64,000 bases of DNA from contig JACKAZ010000010.1 of assembly GCA_020634795.1 (NCBI GenBank), positions 78,697 to 142,696 on the forward strand, read 5' to 3'. The translations under genes were made by a program, and so were the position numbers. The notes below the pieces were generated by a model. It did no database searches. It had not been told where the DNA came from and worked only from the letters and a program-made list of their open reading frames with translations. The DNA is from Ardenticatenales bacterium. GTDB taxonomy: Bacteria > Chloroflexota > Anaerolineae > Ardenticatenales > Ardenticatenaceae. Shown in pieces: positions 55,745 through 63,082 of this stretch. Within the stretch, counting starts at the first letter, position 1. Every line of letters begins with the position of its first letter.

Positions 55745-56970
55745 GACTGCTCTCCTCCCGATGGCTTCTCGTTGCCATCCCATGTGCCCAACAATGCCAA
55801 TCCGTAGCCATCCCGCCGGTAGTGCGCGGCATCCCGCAGCGCATCCCCATCGGGATAATCATCGCTGATGCTCTGCAACCACATGGACTCTACCCATGCG
55901 CGTCGTTGGTCAGCAGTGCCATCCAATGTGAGCCAAAGCACCGTTCCGGCTGGTGCCAAGCGGCGCGTGGGCTTTGGCTTTCCGATAGCGAAGTCCCACC
56001 CTGATACCGTCTCCGAACGGCTGACAGCAACTGCTTTTACCGTGACCGTCACACCATGATGCGTCTGTGTCAAATATGAAGGCCGCGTGACATCCTCAAA
56101 ATAGGCGGGCGTTGCCAGCACGACGCGGCACATCCCACTGCGGGCGATCTGCGCCTTGATTTCTGGCGGACGTTTGGGCAACGAGGTTGTCGTCTCTCGC
56201 CATTGCATCATGCGCCGCTCCCCGCCCATCGGCGCCAGCCCTGCCGTCACTTGCTCTGCGTCGCTCTCGACGTAGAGCGCATAGCGTTTTGCCTTCGACA
56301 ACTCCGGCGCCAGCGCCTCGCTGTCGGGGAAAGGAATCGACTGGAAGGCCAGCCCTGCCGTCATGAAAAGCGCACCGTTTTCCTCATCAGCAGTTTGCGT
56401 CTCTGGTTTGATGCCGACGTGCATCCGCAGATCGGAAGGCAATTTCAGGATGCCTAAATCACTCCGCGACTTGGGTGTCGAGTCGCTCTCTGGCGACCTC
56501 AGCCATTCTCCCATCACCTCCCAATGCCAAAAGGTGGGGGCCTGTTCGGCTGGCTTTTCCTCGGTCGGTTCGCCACTCATGCCGACGAGTGCGAGCTTCT
56601 TAGGTAGATTTGTCATCGCGCCGGAAGGTGTTTTGATCGGCGTCAATTGCCGTCGTCGCACGTCGACGCCGTCTTTCAAAAGGAGTGCGTCGGCGGGCAC
56701 GGGGACCATGAATTGCGCGACGGCATGGTCATCGTTCAATTCAACCAGCAGCGGCCCGCGAATTCCTAGCCCAATTACCCGTTCGATATTTTCCTGACTC
56801 TTATCAAAACGTCCGTTCGCATCCAATCCGTCGCGGGTACGCACCGCCCCCGCGATTGTCTGTGGGAACGGGAAGGGGAGCGTCCGCGCCCGCGCCCCCG
56901 GCGTGGGGCCAAAGGGCCGCCCGTCCCGCACAATCAGCGGGTCGATCGGTTCGATTAGCCATTTACCCAT
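55741..56970 (-). CDS. cmr3: Type III-B subunit Cmr3
   Basis: 409 residues from MGKWLIEPIDPLIVRDGRPF, the canonical Cmr3 opening; ATG 56970 overlaps the end of cas10 by eight bases and is preferred to an ATG further upstream. It recognises the 5' tag of the crRNA and bridges Cas10 to the backbone. GARARTLPFPFPQTIAGAVR is the conserved N-terminal loop. Confidence 0.95.
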   Translation of the reverse strand: MGKWLIEPIDPLIVRDGRPFGPTPGARARTLPFPFPQTIAGAVRTRDGLDANGRFDKSQENIERVIGLGIRGPLLVELNDDHAVAQFMVPVPADALLLKDGVDVRRRQLTPIKTPSGAMTNLPKKLALVGMSGEPTEEKPAEQAPTFWHWEVMGEWLRSPESDSTPKSRSDLGILKLPSDLRMHVGIKPETQTADEENGALFMTAGLAFQSIPFPDSEALAPELSKAKRYALYVESDAEQVTAGLAPMGGERRMMQWRETTTSLPKRPPEIKAQIARSGMCRVVLATPAYFEDVTRPSYLTQTHHGVTVTVKAVAVSRSETVSGWDFAIGKPKPTRRLAPAGTVLWLTLDGTADQRRAWVESMWLQSISDDYPDGDALRDAAHYRRDGYGLALLGTWDGNEKPSGGEQS

Positions 56971-58780
56971 CCGATTCACTCCCCTCTCCGGGTTTCGGTT
57001 CCCCCGCTTGATCCTTCGCATCGGCGAAGAGCTTGCTGATGATTGACATCCTTACGAAGCGCATCACCGAACGGGGTTCGGCCTCATTAAACTGTGCATA
57101 TAGAAATTGCTTGTCTTCTGGACTGACCTCTTTACTACCGGCCTGCGCCCGCTTGCGGTCAATGATGCGCGCCGCTTCCTTCGCCACGATTCGCGTCAAT
57201 GTGGGATCGCTATTGAGCGCGGGCTGGCCACCCAGATCCATCACTACTTCCTGAATCTGGTAAGCCGCGCCATCTGGGATCGCTTCGAGCCGATGTAATT
57301 TTGCCAGCTTGAGCAGGGTTTGGTCCAGATCACCCCATTTGCCGACGACCGTTCGATCTGCCCCGCTGCGTTTACTGACGGTGACAGCCAGTGCGTTTTT
57401 GCCCGGTAGATCCTTTGCGGCGCGTTCCGCCTCACGGGCCAGTTGCAGGCTGTCCGAAAGTGGCTCCATGAAGTGTGTGATGGCGATTCCCGCCGAGAAG
57501 GTGGCATCATACTTGCCCATCTTTTCGCGGAAGAGCGCTGCCACTTCTTTCGCTGCTTCTATCGCGCGGTGCAGCGGTAGCAATGCCACCACATCATCCC
57601 CGCCCGCGTAGATGACGGCCCCACGCTGACCATGCACCTTCTCTTCGACCTTGCCCGCAAACTCAGACAGGGCTTTCGAGAAGGCGCGATGTTGTTCGGC
57701 ATCTTTGAGCTTGTTGAGCGCGGCACCCATGCCATCGCCGTCTCCGATCAGAATGGCGTAGTAGGGAATCGGCTCTCTTGGCAGATGGTCAACATTCTTT
57801 TGAAGACTATCTAACGCTGCTGTGAGTTGCTCTACGGATTTACCAAGCTCCTCCGCCTGCTCTTCGAGTCTTCGTTTGAAGAGGATCGACGTGTCAATGC
57901 GGTACTTGGGATCATCCACGCCGAAGTCGTACTTGTCGTTCAACTGATGGGCAGTAACAAGTCGTCTGTCGACTTTGCCGAGCGCATCAACCATCTCTTT
58001 CCATGCCTGTTGGTGATTCTTCACCAACCAGAGCGCGGCAGGCAGCGCGGCCATGTGCGATGTGCTGGGGAACTCGGCCCCAGTGCCCCGCGTAGGACGC
58101 TCCCCATGTCGCTTAAACAGATCGACGCCAGACAAGCGTTCCGCGCCACTCACACCGTAATTTGTGTAAAGCAGCTCGTATTTCTGCCGTTTTTCCTCAT
58201 CAGGCGCTTTGGTCTGCGGATAATTCGCCTCATCAATCACAGCTTCCAGTTGGCCGCCGAGCGACGATTTGGGTACGGTATCGCCCCAAGAGGGCTGTTC
58301 ATAGGCCCGTGTGTTCTTACGAGCGGCCAAGAGTTGCTCGCCGACCTGCCTATCCGCCTCGTAATTGGCAGAGCGCGGAACAGCGACCCAATAAAACTCC
58401 GGAAGATCATCGATTTGCTGATAGGCTTTGTTGCATAGAAACAGGCCCCTCACATTCGTGAATGCTCCATCCCTCAACTCGTGGAGCCGCACACACAAAG
58501 CTGCGTTTGCCTTCTCTGCGACAGCTTCAGGATCCTCCGCGACCTCCGCGACAATCTTGTTCGGTGCATCTAGCGTTGAATCTGTTTCCAAATCGTCCAT
58601 CGACTCGACCGCAGGGAAAATCAACGCATCGGTGCCTTCCTCTTTTGCAATCGCCAGCGCCGCCGCCTTCGCCAGCTCGCTCAACAGCCACGACCCGAAC
58701 CAAAGGTCGCGCGTTTTGCGGGCGGCGGCAATGAATTCCTGCACTGGCCCGATATGAACAAACAGTAGATGAGCCATCAA
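56963..58780 (-). CDS. cas10: Cas10/Cmr2 with active GGDD cyclase and no HD domain
   Basis: 605 residues. Large subunit of the type III-B complex; on target-RNA binding its Palm domains make cyclic oligoadenylate. The protein starts directly with HLLFVHIGPVQEFIAAARKT, without the N-terminal HD nuclease domain found in many relatives, so it should not cut DNA. Palm 1 has GDGDGMGAAL (near residue 345) and Palm 2 has the intact YAGGDDVVALL (near residue 393). Zinc-finger cysteines are not evident. It is the first gene of the effector operon. Confidence 0.95.
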   Translation of the reverse strand: MMAHLLFVHIGPVQEFIAAARKTRDLWFGSWLLSELAKAAALAIAKEEGTDALIFPAVESMDDLETDSTLDAPNKIVAEVAEDPEAVAEKANAALCVRLHELRDGAFTNVRGLFLCNKAYQQIDDLPEFYWVAVPRSANYEADRQVGEQLLAARKNTRAYEQPSWGDTVPKSSLGGQLEAVIDEANYPQTKAPDEEKRQKYELLYTNYGVSGAERLSGVDLFKRHGERPTRGTGAEFPSTSHMAALPAALWLVKNHQQAWKEMVDALGKVDRRLVTAHQLNDKYDFGVDDPKYRIDTSILFKRRLEEQAEELGKSVEQLTAALDSLQKNVDHLPREPIPYYAILIGDGDGMGAALNKLKDAEQHRAFSKALSEFAGKVEEKVHGQRGAVIYAGGDDVVALLPLHRAIEAAKEVAALFREKMGKYDATFSAGIAITHFMEPLSDSLQLAREAERAAKDLPGKNALAVTVSKRSGADRTVVGKWGDLDQTLLKLAKLHRLEAIPDGAAYQIQEVVMDLGGQPALNSDPTLTRIVAKEAARIIDRKRAQAGSKEVSPEDKQFLYAQFNEAEPRSVMRFVRMSIISKLFADAKDQAGEPKPGEGSESDG

Positions 58781-59121
58781 ACCTCCTCCAAATGAACGCC
58801 ACTTCTGTGGTGATAATATGGCGCTTCATGCATGTTGTCGCACCGTCTCTGTAACAGTCGCCTCAACCATGGGGTGGCGAATGGCAAACAGCGTATGAAG
58901 ATCATTGGTAATCCAATGATCAACAATGTGACACATGCACCATGCACTATTCTCCCCATCCGTGGTGCGTGTTAGCCCCTGTAAACTCCATCCTGCCCCA
59001 TCCTACCACACTTTTACTATCGCCGCCATATCAGTTTACTATGGGATTTTTACGAAACCGATGGGATATTATCGTGGGCCATCGCGCAGCGACGTTTGCA
59101 TCAGCCCACACCTGCACACCC
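58781..59121. other. Intergenic region upstream of the effector operon
   Basis: Should contain the promoter for cas10-cmr-csx2. No operator or clear boxes are assigned. The recurrent word CATGCACCATGCAC is present at 58935-58948. If the CARF-HTH protein at 59122 regulates the locus, its binding site could be here. Confidence 0.5.
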
Positions 59122-60012
59122 TCACACCCTCGCATCCGCCCCCCAGCGCCCAAAACGCTGCCGGAGCCAGTGGTAGTCCAGCGGGTAATCGTCGCTGAGC
59201 TGCCACGTGCGCCGGCAGTGGGCATAGATCGTCTTCAGGTGGCTGCTGACGGTTCCCGCCGTGATGTGCAACGCCGCCGCTACATCGCTGGGGCGCTGCC
59301 CGCCCGCCACGGCCCGCAACACCTCGCGTTGGCGCGGGGTGAGCGCGGCCCAAACCCTGTCGCACCGCTGCGCCTCTTCATCGCTGAGCCGGGTCTCCCG
59401 CAGGGCACGCACCGCGTCGGGCGATGCCGCGAGCAGTTGGCGCAGCGCCGGAAAGGCGTCGCTGCCTGGCATGATCGGCACTTCCAACAGGTGGGGCGCG
59501 GGCAGCGTGGGCGGCGCGTGAAGGATGTGCCCTTCGCCCGCCGCTTGACGAAGTGCCGTCGGTGTGTAAAGATGCCAGAGTCGGTCGCCGTGGGTGAAGT
59601 GCAGTGCGGCCACCGAGATCGCCAACAGCGCCATCAGCCGCCGCCCGCCGGTGACGCAGAGGTGCAGCTCGCGCCCCTCGCGCTTCAACCGACCGAGCAA
59701 CTGGTGGAGGGTGCGCCACGCCCCGTCCACCGCGTCGGGCTGATCAAGGTCGAGCAACGGCCGGCCATCGGGGCCGTGCAGCGGCACGGCATGGCACTGG
59801 CAGGGCTGATCACCGTAGCGGCCCTGCGTAAACTGTGCTTCAACAAGGGTCAGGGCGCGGCGCAAGCGATGATCGGCGTTGTCGGGGGCATGGTGAACGA
59901 GGTAAACGTCACGAATTTCGTGGCCCGCCGCCAACAGCCAATCGAGCGCAAAGGTCACCACTTGGGCCTTGCCACCCAACGTGGCAATCAACACGGGAGA
60001 ACCAGATGTCAT
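59122..60012 (-). CDS. CARF (NE0113-type) protein fused to a LuxR-type HTH
   Basis: 296 residues. N-terminal CARF domain of the Cas_NE0113 family: MTSGSPVLIATLGGKAQVVT, then LHLCVTGGRRLMALLAISVA and GDRLWHLYTP. The C-terminal GerE/LuxR HTH has LTPRQREVLRAVAGGQRPSD and VAAALHITAGTVSSHLKTIY. A CARF domain that binds cyclic oligoadenylate joined to a DNA-binding domain suggests transcriptional control by the CRISPR signal, comparable to Csa3, which uses a different HTH. The start ATG at 60012 overlaps the start of the divergent gene by seven bases. No cyclic-oligoadenylate-cleaving residues are assigned. Confidence 0.88.
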   Translation of the reverse strand: MTSGSPVLIATLGGKAQVVTFALDWLLAAGHEIRDVYLVHHAPDNADHRLRRALTLVEAQFTQGRYGDQPCQCHAVPLHGPDGRPLLDLDQPDAVDGAWRTLHQLLGRLKREGRELHLCVTGGRRLMALLAISVAALHFTHGDRLWHLYTPTALRQAAGEGHILHAPPTLPAPHLLEVPIMPGSDAFPALRQLLAASPDAVRALRETRLSDEEAQRCDRVWAALTPRQREVLRAVAGGQRPSDVAAALHITAGTVSSHLKTIYAHCRRTWQLSDDYPLDYHWLRQRFGRWGADARV

Positions 60013-61160
60013 CACTACCTGCCCTTCTGATCGGGGGGCCGCCCCATCGCGGCAAATCGGTCTTGAGCTACATCTTATCAAAGAGGCTGAAAACGCGCCA
60101 CGTTGATCATTATCTGATCCGCATCACCCCCGATGCCGAGGGCAACTGGTATTACGAGGGCAACTTCGCCCATACTAGCCAGTTGCGTAATGCCCATAAG
60201 CGAGCGTGGGACGAGGCGTTCGAACTGTCGCAGAGCCAGATATTGGAGAACCGCCCGTTGCCATTGCTGGTGGATGGGGGTGGGCAGCCAACGGACAGTC
60301 AGGTCGAGGAACTGTTCGGCAAGTGCAGCCATGCGCTGTTGCTCTGTGCGTCGGAGGCGGAGTTCGTTCAGTGGCGACAGATCGCGGCGCGGGCGGGCTT
60401 GCCGGTCGTTGGGGAAGTCACGTCGAGTTTGTCGGGGCAGGATCGGCTGATGAGCGAGAGGCCGCTCCGCCTCCGGCTAACGGGGCTATGCCGCGAGAAT
60501 CTGCGGATCGTCGAGCCGGATCAGCCCGTCTGGCAAGCGCTTTTCGAGCGGGTGGAAGCCACAATCCAGCGGTCGCCTGAGCAACTGTGGGACGTTCATT
60601 GCGCGAATCGTCCGGAGGGCACCCTTGCCATCCATTGCGACGCATGGCTACGGCAGGCGCGGCCCGACAGCGCGGGGCGGTGGGAATACAGCGATCTGCC
60701 CGCGCTGCTGTCTTCGCTCCCCACCGGCCAGCCCCTTGCGCTCTACGCCGCCAAAGCGCAATGGCTCGCCACCGCGCTTGCGCTGCGCAGCCGCGCCCCG
60801 ATCACCCTGTTCGATGCGCGACTGGGCTGGCTGCCGCTGCCAACGTTGCGTCCCAGCGATGACCATCAGCTTTGGAAGGCCATGATGCAGCAGACGGGGC
60901 AATGGCCGCGCCTCGATATCGTGCTCTCAGCAACGCACCTCGACTATGCGCCCATCCTGGCGGGGCCGCTGCCAGATGTCCCTGCGGATGGACTGGTGCT
61001 CGGTGGCAAAGGGCCGCACTGGCTTTTCGCGGCCATAGCGCGTCACTATGCGAAGCAGGGCAAGGCAATCGCGTTCTATCTGCCAAGAGAGGAACGCGGA
61101 CTGGTGGTACACGGCGCCGACGTCGGGCAAATGGTGGCGCTTCAAACGCGCATCGGCTAA
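60006..61160 (+). CDS. P-loop NTPase with two Csx3-like modules
   Basis: 384 residues from MSSLPALLIGGPPHRGKSVL, with GGGAGA upstream; the frame is open further upstream but that part is the reverse of the neighbouring gene. Walker A is GPPHRGKS (residues 11-18) and LPLLVDGGG near 85-93 may be Walker B. The C-terminal half has two Csx3-like stretches: residues about 205-282 (LYAAKAQWLATALALRSRAP, ITLFDARLGWLPL) and about 302-380 (GLVLGGKGPHWLFAAIARHY, IAFYLPREERGLVVHG). Csx3 (Crn3) cleaves cyclic tetra-adenylate. The first module keeps the D-x-R of the catalytic strand but lacks the His; the second keeps the His but lacks the Asp. Confidence 0.85.
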   Translation: MSSLPALLIGGPPHRGKSVLSYILSKRLKTRHVDHYLIRITPDAEGNWYYEGNFAHTSQLRNAHKRAWDEAFELSQSQILENRPLPLLVDGGGQPTDSQVEELFGKCSHALLLCASEAEFVQWRQIAARAGLPVVGEVTSSLSGQDRLMSERPLRLRLTGLCRENLRIVEPDQPVWQALFERVEATIQRSPEQLWDVHCANRPEGTLAIHCDAWLRQARPDSAGRWEYSDLPALLSSLPTGQPLALYAAKAQWLATALALRSRAPITLFDARLGWLPLPTLRPSDDHQLWKAMMQQTGQWPRLDIVLSATHLDYAPILAGPLPDVPADGLVLGGKGPHWLFAAIARHYAKQGKAIAFYLPREERGLVVHGADVGQMVALQTRIG

Positions 61161-61253
61161 CTGTACTCCGGCTATCTTGCCAACTTCGTCAACCGCCGCC
61201 ACAATGTGGGCCATATCATCGCGCCGTTCCAGACAGACAAAGGGGAAGCCACG

Positions 61254-62783
61254 ATGCTCAATCTTGCGACGCTGCTCGAATCGTCCGTGAAGAGCGTTCC
61301 GAACAAAGATGCGCTGATCATGGGTGACAGCCGATTGACCTACGCGCAGTTGAACGGCGCGGCCAACCAGCTCGCCAACGCTTTGACGGAAGCGGGGATT
61401 GGGCGCGGCGATCGCGTGGCGATCATGTTGCCCAACGTCCCCTACTTCCCCCTCTGCTACTACGGCATCCTGAAGACGGGCGCGACGGTCGTGCCGCTGA
61501 ACGTGCTGTTGAAGGGGCGCGAGGTGGCCTACCATCTCGACGATTCGGCGGCGAAGCTGCTGATCGCCTTTGAGATGTTCGCCGAAGATGCGGCGCGGGG
61601 GGTCGAGGCCAGTGAGCATTGCGATCAGCTTTGGCTTTGCACCGCGGACCCCGCGGCGGCCTCGCCGCTGGACGGCGTGAAAACGCTGGGGCAAGCGCTG
61701 CATGGCAAGGCGCCGACCTTCGACATGGCGCAGACGATGGCCGATAATACGGCGGTGATCCTCTATACCAGCGGCACCACCGGCCAACCCAAAGGGGCGG
61801 AGTTGACCCACTTCAACATGTTCTTCAACGCCCTCTACTCCGCCGACCGGCTGATGCAAGGGGGCCGTGACGATGTGTTGATGGCCGTTCTGCCCCTCTT
61901 TCATTCCTTCGGCCAAACCTGCGTCATGAACCTCGGCCTCTACATCGGCGGCACGATCACGATGCTGCCCCGCTTCGAGCCGGACAAGGCGCTCGCCATC
62001 ATGGCGCGGGACGGCGTGACGGTTTTTGTGGGCGTGCCAACGATGTATTGGGCGCTGCTCAACAGCCCCGCCAAAGATCAGTTCATCGAGACGATCTCTA
62101 AGACGCTTCGGCTCTGCGTCTCGGGCGGCTCGGCCATCGCGGTCGAGCTGATGCGCCAATTTGAGGCGGCCTTCGGGGTCACGATCCTCGAAGGCTACGG
62201 CCTGAGCGAAACATCGCCGGTCGCCACCTTCAACACATCGGCCGAGGAGCGCAAAGCTGGCTCCATCGGGAAGGCGATCTGGGGAACCGACGTCCGGATC
62301 GTGGACGAGAACGACGATCCGCTGCCCGCCAACGAACGGGGCGAGATCGTCATTCGCGGCCACAACGTGATGAAGGGCTATCTGGGACGACCCGACGCGA
62401 CCGCCGAAGCGATGCGCAACGACTGGTTCCACACGGGCGACATCGGCTACGCCGACGAGGATGGCTTCATCTTTATCGTGGATCGCAAAAAGGATATGAT
62501 CCTGCGCGGCGGCTTCAACGTCTACCCGCGCGAGATCGAAGAGGTGCTGATGACCCACCCCGATGTCTCGCTGGTGGCGGTGCTGGGCGTGCCGGACGAC
62601 AAGCTGGGCGAAGAGGTGAAGGCGATCGTTGTGCCAACCCCGCAAGCCACCGTCACCGAGGATGAGCTGATCCAATGGGCGAAGGAGCAGATGGCCGCCT
62701 ACAAATATCCGCGCTACGTGGAGTTCCGCGACGAGATGCCGATGACCGCGACCGGGAAGATTCTCAAACGGGAGTTGGGGTAG
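61254..62783 (+). CDS. AMP-forming long-chain acyl-CoA synthetase
   Basis: 509 residues from MLNLATLLESSVKSVPNKDA; ATG 61254 has AAAGGGGAA upstream, and an ATG at 61206 is not needed for the domain. ANL superfamily: AVILYTSGTTGQPKGAELTH (A3), GYGLSETSPVATFN (A5), WFHTGDIGYADEDGFIFIVD (A7), RKKDMILRGGFNVYPREIEE (A8) and the catalytic lysine in TATGKILKREL. It makes fatty acyl-CoA through an acyl-AMP. There is no clear link to the CRISPR genes 90 bases upstream. Confidence 0.95.
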   Translation: MLNLATLLESSVKSVPNKDALIMGDSRLTYAQLNGAANQLANALTEAGIGRGDRVAIMLPNVPYFPLCYYGILKTGATVVPLNVLLKGREVAYHLDDSAAKLLIAFEMFAEDAARGVEASEHCDQLWLCTADPAAASPLDGVKTLGQALHGKAPTFDMAQTMADNTAVILYTSGTTGQPKGAELTHFNMFFNALYSADRLMQGGRDDVLMAVLPLFHSFGQTCVMNLGLYIGGTITMLPRFEPDKALAIMARDGVTVFVGVPTMYWALLNSPAKDQFIETISKTLRLCVSGGSAIAVELMRQFEAAFGVTILEGYGLSETSPVATFNTSAEERKAGSIGKAIWGTDVRIVDENDDPLPANERGEIVIRGHNVMKGYLGRPDATAEAMRNDWFHTGDIGYADEDGFIFIVDRKKDMILRGGFNVYPREIEEVLMTHPDVSLVAVLGVPDDKLGEEVKAIVVPTPQATVTEDELIQWAKEQMAAYKYPRYVEFRDEMPMTATGKILKRELG

Positions 62784-63082
62784 TGTTCGCACGTTCCCGC
62801 GTTATGCGTGGGAACGCGTCCAACGTGAATGGCGGGGTGGGGGGAAAGCGTTTGAACGCGCCGCCGTTGCCGATCATCGAGAATCAGCCTGCCCTGCCCG
62901 CCCTGAGCGAAGTTGTTCGTGCAGCGGCCCGAAGGACTGGGAGCACAGCCGAAGGGAGCCTGCCGAAGGGTGAAAACGCCCTTTGCCCCTTGTACCCAAC
63001 GCCATGAAAACAACGGCCCGAGCCACAATTCTTTCTCCACGGTCCAACCAAAACACGCAACACGCAATCCTCGGAGTCCCAC
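62784..63082. other. Intergenic region with hairpin and repeat-like words
   Basis: After the acyl-CoA synthetase gene. A hairpin lies at 62792-62816. From about 62885 the words CCTGAGCGAAG, GCCCGAAGGACTGGGAG and GCCGAAGGGTG resemble the dispersed repeat at 2123-2150. No gene seen. Confidence 0.5.
62792..62816 (+). terminator. Hairpin after the acyl-CoA synthetase gene
   Basis: CGTTCCCGCG (62792-62801) pairs with CGTGGGAACG (62807-62816) around TTATG, ten base pairs with one G-T. It starts nine bases after the stop codon. No T-run follows, so termination is not certain; this is also a common dispersed palindrome type. Confidence 0.4.

Noticed and set aside
60927..62792. 621-codon minus-strand frame
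   Set aside because: Antisense of the acyl-CoA synthetase gene and of the end of the Csx3-like gene.
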